From positions 1 through 50,854 of the forward strand of contig NZ_JALVTW010000009.1 of the NCBI RefSeq assembly GCF_027023985.1: a stretch of DNA of 50,854 nt, read 5' to 3'. How positions within the stretch are numbered: the first letter of the stretch is position 1; each line of letters opens with the position of its first letter. The stretch is from Persephonella sp. Lineage in GTDB: Bacteria > Aquificota > Aquificia > Aquificales > Hydrogenothermaceae. The notes below the pieces were generated by a model, which was not told the DNA's origin, did not search any database, and worked only from the letters and a program-made list of their open reading frames with translations. Below are positions 18,237-27,051 of the stretch, one piece after another. Both the position numbers and the translations under genes were made by a program.

Positions 18237-19153
18237 GAAAGGTGGGATATATATACGATCCTATTTATCTTAAACATGATACAGGTGAAGGGCATCCTGA
18301 AAACCGCCATAGACTTGAGGCAATTAATGAGTATGTAGATTTAATAAAGGATAAGCTAATTCATATAAAACCCAGAAAAGCCACAGCAAAAGATATTGCA
18401 ATGGTTCATGACCCGTATTATCCACAGGAGATTATGGATTTATGCTCTGCAGGGGGAACTTATTTAGACCCTGATACAAGATGTTCAATTTTTAGCTATG
18501 AAGCTGCAATGTATGCAGCAGGGGCAGGGCTGGAAGCAGTAGATAGGATAAAAAATGGAGAGGTTGAAAGGGTTTTTGCCGCTGTTAGACCACCGGGACA
18601 TCACGCTGAGTATGCCAAGGCAATGGGATTTTGTATATTCAACAATATAGCAATTGCTGCCAGATATGCACAAAAACAGGGATTTGAAAAGGTTTTTATA
18701 GTTGATTTTGATGCTCACCACGGAAATGGAACCCAGAAAGCCTTTTATGAAGATGATACTGTCTTTTATTTCTCAACCCATCAATACCCATTTTATCCAG
18801 GAACAGGCTCAAAAGAGGAAAAAGGAAAAGGGAAAGGATACGGATATACTTATAATGTGCCTCTACCGGCAGGAACAGGGGATGATGTTTATTTAAAGGT
18901 TTATTCAGAAGAACTGCCACCTCTGGTAAAAGAGTTTAACCCGGATATCATACTGGTGTCTGCCGGATATGACCTTCATATAGATGACCCATTAACACTT
19001 CTTGAGGTTTCTACAGAAGGAATAGGAAAGATTGTTGAGAATATCTTAAAAACTGCAGATGTTCCATTTTTATTTATGTTAGAAGGTGGATACAACATCA
19101 TAGCCTTAGGGGAGAGTGTGAAGCTGACAATTGAGAAGATGTTAGAGATTTAA
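18233..19153 (+). CDS. Histone deacetylase/AcuC-like family deacetylase
   Basis: 306 residues of the zinc-dependent deacetylase family. The charge-relay and zinc ligands are visible: RPPGHHAEYAKAMGFC, then IVDFDAHHGNGTQ and SAGYDLHIDDPL with the second Asp ligand, and a final GGYN. Bacterial members remove acetyl groups from lysine in proteins (AcuC acts on acetyl-CoA synthetase) or from polyamines. The substrate cannot be told from sequence. It overlaps the NYN gene by 4 bases and converges with the ACP-phosphodiesterase-like gene with a 56-base overlap. Confidence 0.93.
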   Translation: MRKVGYIYDPIYLKHDTGEGHPENRHRLEAINEYVDLIKDKLIHIKPRKATAKDIAMVHDPYYPQEIMDLCSAGGTYLDPDTRCSIFSYEAAMYAAGAGLEAVDRIKNGEVERVFAAVRPPGHHAEYAKAMGFCIFNNIAIAARYAQKQGFEKVFIVDFDAHHGNGTQKAFYEDDTVFYFSTHQYPFYPGTGSKEEKGKGKGYGYTYNVPLPAGTGDDVYLKVYSEELPPLVKEFNPDIILVSAGYDLHIDDPLTLLEVSTEGIGKIVENILKTADVPFLFMLEGGYNIIALGESVKLTIEKMLEI

Positions 19154-19709
19154 CATATTCTTCTATCTGTGGTAAAAACTGCCAGAAATCCTGTTCAAAT
19201 TGGTTGTAATTTTTCCTGAAAATAGGGTAGCAATGGCTTAAGCTGCTATCCCTTTTAAATCTGTTTGATATTCTTTTAAAAACAAAATCTATATATTCAG
19301 GTTCCCTGTATCTGTAAAGCCAGTTTTCACTTTTTAGAAAAGGAAATATATCTTTTAGCCTTCCGGGTTTTGGCTCAATCGGTGAAAGGAGCTCATAAAA
19401 TCTCTGGGTAAATTCAAGTAAATCCTCCCCTGCAATCTTAGAAAAATGTTTGGCTAAAAAATGATCATATATCACATCAACGGCTATTCCTGAATATCTT
19501 TTTATTTCCTTTGGAAATCTGTTTTTACTATTTTTGAAAGTGCTGTTTTTCATTGAAAAGGCATCTATTTTCCGGTGGAGAAAAATTCCTTTTCTTATGT
19601 TTTCTGGAAAAATATCTTCCTGACCGGCCTTTACAAAATCCCCTAAAAAATTTCCTATCATTTCTTCAGGATCATTTTTCGAAAGGTAGATATGAAATAG
19701 AAAATTCAT
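19098..19709 (-). CDS. Acyl carrier protein phosphodiesterase-like protein (AcpH family)
   Basis: About 203 residues of the AcpH (DUF479) family, HD-type metal hydrolases that can release the 4'-phosphopantetheine arm from acyl carrier protein. Recognised by NFLFHIYLSKNDPEEMIGNFLGDFVK, split as FHIYLS and GNFLGDFVK, by KGIFLHRKIDAFS and by SGIAVDVIYDHFLAKHF. I start it at ATG 19709, which gives the family N-terminus; the frame stays open to 19880 but that part overlaps the murE start and looks non-coding. Its last 56 bases overlap the convergent deacetylase gene. Whether it really acts on ACP is unproven. Confidence 0.85.
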   Translation of the reverse strand: MNFLFHIYLSKNDPEEMIGNFLGDFVKAGQEDIFPENIRKGIFLHRKIDAFSMKNSTFKNSKNRFPKEIKRYSGIAVDVIYDHFLAKHFSKIAGEDLLEFTQRFYELLSPIEPKPGRLKDIFPFLKSENWLYRYREPEYIDFVFKRISNRFKRDSSLSHCYPIFRKNYNQFEQDFWQFLPQIEEYVKSLTSSQLSASHSPLRL

Positions 19710-19744
19710 AAATTTTCCTAAATATTTTTTAGAATAATTATGCC

Positions 19745-21238
19745 ATGAATAAGAGACTAGAAGAAATTTTTGAAGAAAAGCAGATTTTTTATAAGGGAAA
19801 TGATAAGCCTTTTTTATCTCTGGAAAATAATTCCCGGAATGTAAAGGAAGGCTCTGTATTTTTTGCAATAAAAGGAACAACTGCCGATGGGCACAGATTT
19901 ATCCCAGATGCTATAAAAAAAGGAGCTACCACAGTTGTTGTTCAGGATAAAGGAATTGCACAAAGCCTTAAAAACGAGTATCCACAGATAAATATTATTC
20001 TGGTGGAAAATACCAGAATAGCTCAGGCTGAAGCTGCACGGAAATTTTATAATTATCCGGATAAAAAACTAAAAATCATCGGGATAACAGGAACAAACGG
20101 TAAAACAACAACTTCCCATGTAATAGCCCAGTTTTTAGAAGCTTATGGGAAAAAAACAGGGATTATAGGGACAACAGGCTATAAGATTGGAAATAAAATC
20201 ATCTCAGAAGGTAGAACCACCCCTGATGCTATTCAGTGGTTTGGTTTGCTAGACAAATTTAGAAAAGAAGGTGCAGAATTTGTTGTTGCAGAAGTATCTT
20301 CACATGCCTTAGACCAGTATAGAGTATATGGCACTGAGTTTGATGCTGCAGTTTTTACAAATCTTTCCCATGACCATCTTGATTACCACAAAACACTGGA
20401 AGAATATTTTCTTGCAAAAAAAAGATTATTTGAACAGTTATCTATTGAAAAACCTGCTGTTATAAATGCAGATGATAAATATGGCAAAAGGCTAATTAAA
20501 GAGTTTAAAAATGCAGTTTCCTATGGCAAAGTCACTCAAGCAAATTTAAGAATAATTAGTTATAAACCATGTGATAGCCAGACCTGTATATATTTTGAAT
20601 ATAAGGGAAAAAGATTTGGTATAAAAACATCTCTCCTTGGGGATTTTAATGTCTACAACATGGCAGCTGCACTGCTGACTCTTATAAAAATAGGAGTGCC
20701 GCTGGAATTTCTGATTGAAAAAGCTCCGATTATAAAACCTGTAAGGGGTAGATTTGAGGTTATAGAAAAAGATGGGATAAAAGTTATTATTGATTATGCC
20801 CATACCCCGGATGCTCTGGAAAATGTCTTAAAAAGTATAAACAAAATAAAAGAAAAAAGAATTATCACAGTTTTTGGTGCAGGTGGAGACAGGGACAGGG
20901 AAAAAAGGCCATTAATGGGACAGGTGGCACAAAAGCTATCAGATATAGTAATCATAACCTCAGATAATCCCCGCTCAGAAGACCCTATGGATATTATCAA
21001 AGATATAAGGTCAGGATTAATTTCTGAGAAAGATGTTTTTGTGGAAATTAACAGGGAAAGGGCTATAAAAAAAGCAATTAATATGGCAGAAAAAGGGGAT
21101 ATTATTCTAATTGCAGGGAAAGGACATGAAACATACCAGATAATCGGAGATAAAGTTCTACATTTTGATGATAAAGAGGTGGCCGAAAAATATTTAAAAA
21201 AAGCAGCAGCACAGGCTGCTGCACAGGAAAAGTGCTAA
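19745..21238 (+). CDS. murE: UDP-N-acetylmuramoyl-tripeptide synthetase MurE
   Basis: 497 residues. It adds the third residue of the peptidoglycan stem peptide. The ATP-binding loop is GITGTNGKTTTSH; other Mur ligase segments are AEVSSHALDQYR, FTNLSHDHLDYH (with carbamylated-Lys region after it) and IDYAHTPDALE. The motif DNPRSEDP near residue 410 is the signature for meso-diaminopimelate as substrate. The start ATG lacks an obvious ribosome site. The last dozen residues (a run of Ala and Gln ending EKC) are unusual and coincide with a terminator for the opposite strand. Confidence 0.96.
   Translation: MNKRLEEIFEEKQIFYKGNDKPFLSLENNSRNVKEGSVFFAIKGTTADGHRFIPDAIKKGATTVVVQDKGIAQSLKNEYPQINIILVENTRIAQAEAARKFYNYPDKKLKIIGITGTNGKTTTSHVIAQFLEAYGKKTGIIGTTGYKIGNKIISEGRTTPDAIQWFGLLDKFRKEGAEFVVAEVSSHALDQYRVYGTEFDAAVFTNLSHDHLDYHKTLEEYFLAKKRLFEQLSIEKPAVINADDKYGKRLIKEFKNAVSYGKVTQANLRIISYKPCDSQTCIYFEYKGKRFGIKTSLLGDFNVYNMAAALLTLIKIGVPLEFLIEKAPIIKPVRGRFEVIEKDGIKVIIDYAHTPDALENVLKSINKIKEKRIITVFGAGGDRDREKRPLMGQVAQKLSDIVIITSDNPRSEDPMDIIKDIRSGLISEKDVFVEINRERAIKKAINMAEKGDIILIAGKGHETYQIIGDKVLHFDDKEVAEKYLKKAAAQAAAQEKC
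21190..21222 (-). terminator. Terminator of the sox operon, lying inside the murE coding end
   Basis: Read on the minus strand, GCAGCAGC-CTGT-GCTGCTGC forms a perfect 8-bp GC-rich stem with a 4-base loop (21203-21222), followed at once by seven Ts (complement of 21196-21202) and more A/T. This is a strong rho-independent terminator for transcription coming from the sox operon. On the plus strand the same bases encode the Ala/Gln tail of MurE. Confidence 0.85.
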
Positions 21239-21246
21239 GCTCAGGC

Positions 21247-21765
21247 TTACAGCAGGTCGGCAATTGCCGCATCTATTCGGGATTCCAATTCTTTTACAGC
21301 TTTTATCACTTCAGGATGGGATGTACCTTTTAATAGCAGATGGGATTTTGTTCTAACAATGTAGCTGTAATCATCATCTTCATACTGGTATACAGATACT
21401 ACCCAGGGGGACAGAACCATAGCATTAGGGTCAACGGTAAAAATTTTATAAAGGGTTGTTATACTTGTAACCAGTATATTCTGGATATAGGAAACTTTTA
21501 ATTTGTCAAAATCCGGGAATATCTTAACATTATTATTTAATGGGGCAGATGGGTCTGTTATGTCCACTACCGTTAGCTGGTGGGCTTTTAGATTTTCCAT
21601 CAAAATCTGGATGGCCTCATCTGCATCCATCTCCACCTTATAGATTACAAATCCTTCCCCGGAACTGACCTTCTGGGGAGGGGATTTTTTTGTATTTTTA
21701 TCTGCTGCTAAAGCTATCAGATTTAAACTTATCAAAAGTAAGAAAATAGTAAAAAATTTTTTCAT
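21247..21765 (-). CDS. Exported DUF302-like protein
   Basis: 172 residues with a signal peptide (MKKFFTIFLLLISLNLIALAA). The mature part resembles the DUF302 family: VIYKVEMDADEAIQILMENL, then HQLTVVDITDPSAPLNN, and VSPWVVSVYQYEDDD-like segments near the end. The function of the family is unknown. It lacks the lipobox and linker of its relative at 23047-23676. It is the last gene of the sox operon, 19 bases after the porin gene, and ends 8 bases from the convergent murE. A role in the cell envelope during sulfur oxidation is a guess from position. Confidence 0.72.
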   Translation of the reverse strand: MKKFFTIFLLLISLNLIALAADKNTKKSPPQKVSSGEGFVIYKVEMDADEAIQILMENLKAHQLTVVDITDPSAPLNNNVKIFPDFDKLKVSYIQNILVTSITTLYKIFTVDPNAMVLSPWVVSVYQYEDDDYSYIVRTKSHLLLKGTSHPEVIKAVKELESRIDAAIADLL

Positions 21766-21784
21766 CTTTTAGCCTCCAGAAATT

Positions 21785-23029
21785 TTAAATTTTGAACTGG
21801 AATCCAAGACCTACATAAGAAGCTTTAGCATCCTGTCCACTTCTATAATTTTCAACTTTTCCTGAAGTGTAATGAAGAATTACCTTTGCCCTTTGTTTCT
21901 GGATATACCAGTTAATACCGACATCCCAGTTTGTATTTTTCTTTTTCTTGTAAATAGAATTTCCATTGTCATCTGGATCAAATACACCGTAAGAAACAGC
22001 AGGTTGAATTATCTGTCCATTGCCCAGTTTAAAGTTATAGGCTGCTTTCACTTCCCATACCTTGTCTGTATAATCTGTGCCGTCTGACCAGTCCCTTTTG
22101 AGAATATCATACTCGGCTACAAAATCTACAGGACCGTAATTTGCAAGTATATCTGCACCATACATTTCATTTTTGTCAAATTCCTTTCCGCTACTGCCAA
22201 CTTTTCTATCAATACCTTCTCCCTGATGCGCATAGTTTAAGCCCAAGGTAATACCGTGTCTTCTACCGAAATATGTCTGTTTATAGCCTAATTTGTATTT
22301 TTTCATTTCCGGGTCTCCGATTGAAACAGCAACTCTGGCAGATACTAAAGGTGACCAATTTTTAGAGTCTGTGTAATTCTGGTCATCACCTACACCAAGG
22401 TTCCAGTTAAGACTCCATCCATGAGATTTATAGAGACCACCCCAGTTAACAAGGAATATTCTTCCGTTTCCTGAAGAAAATCCTGAATTTCCAGTGTCTG
22501 GTTTTCCAATAATATGCCTTCTCACATAAAAGTTTGGAAGTCCTTTTTCAAAAGAAATAACAGCAAAACCTGATGTGATACTTTCTTTTCCTATCTGTGG
22601 TCTGAAGTATCCCAGAGAGAAATTTGCCCATGTTTTGTCATAAGACCATGTGAAATAAGCATCCCATACCTCAAATTTTGAGTAGTTTAAACCTCCTGTT
22701 TTAACAGCACCCCTTGCAATATCAACAGGATTTAAGTCATCTCTACCAAGGTTGTCATGTGCAAACCATATCTTCCAGGACAGATTTTTCATAAGATGTC
22801 CTTTAAATCCAAATCTACCTCTTCTGATGTATATATCTCCTTTGTTTTCTTTTAGTCCTGTTGCACCGGGTACATCAACATTTGTTCCGTAAATGCCCCA
22901 TATCTGTCCCATAAGGAAAATCTCCAGGTCTTTACCTTCTCCAAAGTAGAACTTAGGACCGGCATTTGCTGTCCCTGTTATTAATGCCGCTGCTGTTAAT
23001 GATGCCACTGTTAAACCAACTTTTTTCAT
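21785..23029 (-). CDS. Outer-membrane porin, OprO/OprP-like
   Basis: 414 residues with a signal peptide (cleavage near ANAGPKF) and alternating amphipathic strands rich in aromatic residues, ending in a C-terminal GLGFQFKI typical of outer-membrane beta barrels. The pattern of YIRRGRFGFKGHLMKNLSWK resembles phosphate-selective porin O/P family members. In this operon it may admit thiosulfate or another anion, which is inference. A strong ribosome site (AAGGAGG) precedes the ATG. It lies between two DUF302-like genes, which may act with it. Confidence 0.82.
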   Translation of the reverse strand: MKKVGLTVASLTAAALITGTANAGPKFYFGEGKDLEIFLMGQIWGIYGTNVDVPGATGLKENKGDIYIRRGRFGFKGHLMKNLSWKIWFAHDNLGRDDLNPVDIARGAVKTGGLNYSKFEVWDAYFTWSYDKTWANFSLGYFRPQIGKESITSGFAVISFEKGLPNFYVRRHIIGKPDTGNSGFSSGNGRIFLVNWGGLYKSHGWSLNWNLGVGDDQNYTDSKNWSPLVSARVAVSIGDPEMKKYKLGYKQTYFGRRHGITLGLNYAHQGEGIDRKVGSSGKEFDKNEMYGADILANYGPVDFVAEYDILKRDWSDGTDYTDKVWEVKAAYNFKLGNGQIIQPAVSYGVFDPDDNGNSIYKKKKNTNWDVGINWYIQKQRAKVILHYTSGKVENYRSGQDAKASYVGLGFQFKI

Positions 23030-23046
23030 CTCTCTAAACCTCCTTA

Positions 23047-23676
23047 TTATTTAGAAGTAATTTCATCTATGATTTTTTTTAGCTGCAAATCATGTTTTTT
23101 AAGGATTTGTATTGCCTTAAGGTCAGGATTTCCCATATATCTGATGGCTATTGATGGTTTTACCATTCCTATAACCAGAAGGCCATCTTTATTTCTGTAT
23201 GTGTAAAGCCTGTATGGACAAAATCCTACAAGCTGGGGATTATGCCTGAGAACAAAATAACCATCTGATAATTTGCATATCAGATATATATTCATATCCT
23301 TCCAAAAATCCTTTCTTCCCTGCTCTTCCATACCTTTTGTCACATGGGAAACTTTAATAATTTTGAAATTTGCTTCTTCAAGGGCAGATTTTATAAGGAG
23401 GTCTGCCTCTTCCATATTCATATTAACTGTGGATTCATATATATCTGGAATTTCCCCCTCTTCTTCGTCAACAGGAGCAGGGTTGTATCCCCTATGGTTT
23501 TTGTTTTTAGATGTTTTCTGAGGTTTTTCTTTTGTCGCAACCACTTTTTTAGGTGGTATATATTCATCATCATCCTCATCTCTGGTAGACCATTCCATAG
23601 CTGTCACACAGCCTGTAAGGTTCAACAGTAGTCCTATTAGCAAAACCATAGAGAATACTTTTTTAATCAAGTGCAT
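23047..23676 (-). CDS. DUF302-like lipoprotein
   Basis: About 209 residues. A hydrophobic signal ends in a lipobox LNLTGC, so the protein is probably lipid-anchored. A charged, low-complexity linker (acidic run and Lys/Pro-rich stretch) follows, then a C-terminal domain like DUF302 (NMNMEEADLLIKSALEEANF, and GFCPYRLYTYR before VIGMVKPS). I use ATG 23676 next to AGGAGGT; an in-frame TTG two codons later gives better spacing. The longer frame to 23703 would run into soxB. It overlaps the soxB end by 10 bases. Function unknown. Confidence 0.78.
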   Translation of the reverse strand: MHLIKKVFSMVLLIGLLLNLTGCVTAMEWSTRDEDDDEYIPPKKVVATKEKPQKTSKNKNHRGYNPAPVDEEEGEIPDIYESTVNMNMEEADLLIKSALEEANFKIIKVSHVTKGMEEQGRKDFWKDMNIYLICKLSDGYFVLRHNPQLVGFCPYRLYTYRNKDGLLVIGMVKPSIAIRYMGNPDLKAIQILKKHDLQLKKIIDEITSK

Positions 23677-25406
23677 ATACCTCCTTTTTGGGGACATCCA
23701 CATTTCACATCCAGCACTTTAACGTTTGACTGGAGTGGTGGGTTAACTGTTTTATGCCTTTTTAAATAGTCAATTACAATATCATAAACAGGTCTGTGCC
23801 CTGGTCTTACCTTAGTTCCTGCTTTGTAAAGATTTCCGCCCCATGCTGATATTACATAAGACCTTTTTGGGTCTAAATCTTTACCGTTTACCTTAATATT
23901 CCTGAGTCTTTTACCTGCAGGTGCTCCCAATTTAATCTCATACTCAACCCCTAATAGCCTGCTCATATCTCCACCTTGCTGATAAAGGGGATTTTTGTTA
24001 AATACGTTGTCTGCAACATCTTCCAAAATCATTTTCAGTTTTTCACCAGTCATCTCAAATGTGTAAACATCCGGATATGTAATGGCTGTCATTTCGTAAA
24101 CATTATCAACTGTTATATCTTCTCCCGGTAAGATTGTTGTTCCCCAGCGATATCCTGGAGTAAACACTATCTCCGCATCTGTTTCTTCTTTGATTGCTTC
24201 GCTAATCACCCTGTCAAATGTTGAGTAGAATGTGTCTCTCTTGTATAGGATTTGTTCTGTTTTTGCCAGTTTTTGTGAAAGTTTTTTCTCATAAGGCTTG
24301 TATATAGACTCAACGAGTTTTTGCATATCAGGGTCAGGTTTTATAAAGTTAGAAGCTATAGGTATCAGTTTGTAATTCCACTTCCTAATCTTGCCGTTTT
24401 TTACATCAAGGTCTAATCTGCCTAAATATTTACCGTGTGACCCAGCAATAACAATCATCGTGTTGTTTACAAAAATTGGTTTTGGAGATGGGTCATGGGT
24501 ATGGCCACTGAATATTATGTCTATTCCTTTTACCATTTTTGCTAATGCCTGGTCTAATGCGAAACCATCATGGGAAAGTAAAACAACAAGGTCAACTTTT
24601 TTCTGGTTTCTAAGCTCATCTACAAACTGCTGGAGTCTTTCTGGCTGAATACCGAAAGTCCAGCCTTCTGTAAACTGTTTAGGATTTGCAATTGGTGTGT
24701 ATGGAAAAGCATTCCCGATAATTCCTATTTTTACACCGCCAACCTCTTTTATTACATAAGGAGAAAATACTAATTCTTCCCACATCTGGTCAGAAATATT
24801 CTGGGCTATAAAATCAGCTTTAAGGTGGTTTTCAACAAGTTCCTGAACCCTTTCTTTACCGTATGTAAACTCCCAGTGCCCTACCATAACATCTATTCCA
24901 AGGGCATTCTGGACATCTACTATTGCCTTTGCCTTTGTAAAAAGTGCAACAGCTGTGCCCTGCCATGTATCTCCTGAATCCATAAACAGAACTTTATCTT
25001 TCCCTCTTTCTGCAATTATCTGTTTTACCAGTGTTGCCATATAGGCAACACCACCCATTTTTCCGTATTTATGGGCAAGTTCAGGAAAATCAATATAGGT
25101 ATCAAAATAGGCTCGTAGTGTTCCCGGCTTTATACCGTAGTATTTCAGATAAGCCTCACCGCATAAAAATCCGGGATTTCCTACAAGGGATGGATGGGAT
25201 AAAAGGGTTGATGGTTCTCTCCAGTATAATGGCTTAAGATGGGCATGCATGTCGCATATATGCAGCAGTGTTACATTACCTACAGGTTTAAATTCCATTA
25301 ATTTTTCAGGTGAAAGTTTGCTCAGCTGGGCAAGGGCATTACCACTTGCCAGTGATAAACCGGCTATTGCAGCAAGTTCAAGGAAATCTCTTCTTGTTAA
25401 ATTCAT
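23667..25406 (-). CDS. soxB: Thiosulfohydrolase SoxB
   Basis: 579 residues with a Tat signal (TRRDFLELAAIAG). SoxB hydrolyses the terminal sulfonate from the sulfur chain carried on SoxY and releases sulfate in the periplasm. It belongs to the dimanganese 5'-nucleotidase superfamily; metal ligands are in CDMHAHLKP, MDSGDTWQGTA, GHWEFTYG, LLSHDGF and SGHTHDP. The C-terminal nucleotidase domain follows from about residue 350. The ribosome site GGGAGG precedes the ATG. It lies between soxA and the DUF302 lipoprotein. Confidence 0.96.
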   Translation of the reverse strand: MNLTRRDFLELAAIAGLSLASGNALAQLSKLSPEKLMEFKPVGNVTLLHICDMHAHLKPLYWREPSTLLSHPSLVGNPGFLCGEAYLKYYGIKPGTLRAYFDTYIDFPELAHKYGKMGGVAYMATLVKQIIAERGKDKVLFMDSGDTWQGTAVALFTKAKAIVDVQNALGIDVMVGHWEFTYGKERVQELVENHLKADFIAQNISDQMWEELVFSPYVIKEVGGVKIGIIGNAFPYTPIANPKQFTEGWTFGIQPERLQQFVDELRNQKKVDLVVLLSHDGFALDQALAKMVKGIDIIFSGHTHDPSPKPIFVNNTMIVIAGSHGKYLGRLDLDVKNGKIRKWNYKLIPIASNFIKPDPDMQKLVESIYKPYEKKLSQKLAKTEQILYKRDTFYSTFDRVISEAIKEETDAEIVFTPGYRWGTTILPGEDITVDNVYEMTAITYPDVYTFEMTGEKLKMILEDVADNVFNKNPLYQQGGDMSRLLGVEYEIKLGAPAGKRLRNIKVNGKDLDPKRSYVISAWGGNLYKAGTKVRPGHRPVYDIVIDYLKRHKTVNPPLQSNVKVLDVKCGCPQKGGICT

Positions 25407-25416
25407 CTTAGCCTCC

Positions 25417-26217
25417 CTATCTCCTTAGCCCAGGAGTTTTAAGTTCTGCTCCGTTTGAAAGTGATTTTACGTATAGTTCAAGGGCAACCATTTCTTTTGA
25501 ACCGAGGGGTAACTTTTTCTGACCACCCTGTTTCTGACATCCCTGAAATCTTTGTTGAAGTGTCTGAACTTTGTTTTTAGTCATTCTGAAAGCAGGCCAG
25601 TGGTCTGCTGCTGTTGTTCCCTTTATTCCGTTATATTCAAATCCAAGGGGTTTTAAGTGTTGCATTCTAAGAACTTTTCCTGCTGCAAATTCATGGCATA
25701 CCTGACAGGAAAGATTTCTTACACCTCTTTTCAAAGTAAATATGTATCTGCCGTATTTCAGATATTCCTTTGCTATAGGAGATTTTGTATCAACATTGAT
25801 TTTTGTTCCCTGTGCCAGATAGTAGAGATATGTTGTAAGGGCTGTATTTTCTTTACTTTTTAGAGAGAAAGGTTTCATATCCATATATTTGCTCTGGCAT
25901 ATCTGTATTCTCTGTTCCAGATTGATTATCATGCCGGCATCCTTGTCATATTTAGGATAATAAGCTGCTGCCGTAGCTACCCTGTCTTCCACTGAACCAT
26001 TTTTTGTGTGGCAGGATGCACAGGATATTTTTTTAGGCCCCATTGGCTTTTCAAATAGACTTCCTCCAACTTCCTCTGCAAAAACTTCTCCCGGGTTAAT
26101 ACCTTCCTGATATAGTTTCCAGTCTTCCTCAGATATTGCCTGACCAGCCTCCTCTGCTATAACACCAGAGGTAAGGCCTATACATAAGCCAAGCATACCA
26201 ATATATTTGAGTTTCAT
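25417..26217 (-). CDS. soxA: Sulfur oxidation c-type cytochrome SoxA
   Basis: 266 residues with a signal peptide (cleaved near IAEEAG). It pairs with SoxX to attach thiosulfate to the SoxY cysteine oxidatively. Two heme c motifs are visible, CASCH near residue 60 and CQVCH near residue 170, so this is the diheme type. The active-site cysteine is expected in RFQGCQKQGG near residue 230, and another paired Cys occurs in RIQICQSKY. It follows soxZ by 11 bases and precedes soxB by 10. Confidence 0.95.
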   Translation of the reverse strand: MKLKYIGMLGLCIGLTSGVIAEEAGQAISEEDWKLYQEGINPGEVFAEEVGGSLFEKPMGPKKISCASCHTKNGSVEDRVATAAAYYPKYDKDAGMIINLEQRIQICQSKYMDMKPFSLKSKENTALTTYLYYLAQGTKINVDTKSPIAKEYLKYGRYIFTLKRGVRNLSCQVCHEFAAGKVLRMQHLKPLGFEYNGIKGTTAADHWPAFRMTKNKVQTLQQRFQGCQKQGGQKKLPLGSKEMVALELYVKSLSNGAELKTPGLRR

Positions 26218-26228
26218 TTTTAAACCTC

Positions 26229-26558
26229 CTATTGTGGTTTAATCTGGATTGTTTTCTCTGTAACTTCTCCTTTGTTGTCTTTCCATACCATTTTTAATGG
26301 AGCTGCTTTATCTGCTTTCAGATAAAAGGAAAAGTATGGGTTTGCACTTACAGAGGCATTAACATCAATTGTTGTGACAAGGTCATTTCCGTAATAAACT
26401 TCCACCTTGTTTATATAGTGGGCGGGGATGATTTTCCCTGTTTTTTTGTCCTTTACCAGACCTGTATGCATAGGATGCATAATCACAGAATCTATTCTGA
26501 TTATGTCTCCTTTTTTATATCTTCTTGGTTTTACTTTGATTAATGCTGTTCTACCCAT
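26229..26558 (-). CDS. soxZ: Sulfur carrier partner SoxZ
   Basis: 109 residues, the immunoglobulin-like partner of SoxY. Segments typical of SoxZ are the start TALIKVKPRRYKKGDIIRI, HPMHTGLVKD, GKIIPAHYINKVEVYYG, and SANPYFSFYLKAD. It has no signal of its own and is exported as a complex with the Tat-targeted SoxY, as in the known systems. It starts 22 bases after soxY with a good ribosome site (AGGAGG). Confidence 0.96.
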   Translation of the reverse strand: MGRTALIKVKPRRYKKGDIIRIDSVIMHPMHTGLVKDKKTGKIIPAHYINKVEVYYGNDLVTTIDVNASVSANPYFSFYLKADKAAPLKMVWKDNKGEVTEKTIQIKPQ

Positions 26559-26580
26559 TTTTATTTCCTCCTTTTATTTT

Positions 26581-27039
26581 TTATCCACATCCACCGATTG
26601 TTACTTTGATTGGCTTTTTAGCCATGATAAATGAGCCATCTTTAAGCTCAGCAACAGCATAAACATTCATCGTTTTGGCCAGTCTTATCCTTGTTGCAAA
26701 ATAAGGTTTCCCATTTTGTGGTGTGAAATGGATACTACATGACCACGGGTCATGGTTTTTGTCTGCGAAAATATGAATTGCTTTTACATCTTCTATTGGT
26801 TTTGCTACCTCAACTTTAATTGGAACTACTGCACCGTTCTCTGCAATTGATGGTGCTATGAGCTTTACTTCTTTGGATTCTACAGGTGTTTTACCTTTTG
26901 TAATTTCTTTTAGGGCTTCCTCAAAACTTCTTTTCCTCAGCTCAGCTTTAGCCTGAAAACTATCCACCATCACCGAAGGACTTACCAGTATAACTGCTCC
27001 GGTGGCAGCAGCCACTTTAAGAAAATCTCTCCTTTTCAT
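26581..27039 (-). CDS. soxY: Sulfur carrier protein SoxY
   Basis: 152 residues with a Tat signal (MKRRDFLKVAAATG). SoxY carries pathway intermediates on the cysteine of its C-terminal swinging arm, here ending VTIGGCG. The usual core features are visible: AENGAVVPIKVEV, IHIFADKNHDPW, and TRIRLAKTMNVYAVAEL. The arm ends GGCG with no residues after, as is common. It lies between the thioredoxin-like gene and soxZ; SoxYZ forms the heterodimer on which SoxAX and SoxB act. Confidence 0.96.
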   Translation of the reverse strand: MKRRDFLKVAAATGAVILVSPSVMVDSFQAKAELRKRSFEEALKEITKGKTPVESKEVKLIAPSIAENGAVVPIKVEVAKPIEDVKAIHIFADKNHDPWSCSIHFTPQNGKPYFATRIRLAKTMNVYAVAELKDGSFIMAKKPIKVTIGGCG

Positions 27040-27051
27040 CTTTGACCTCCT

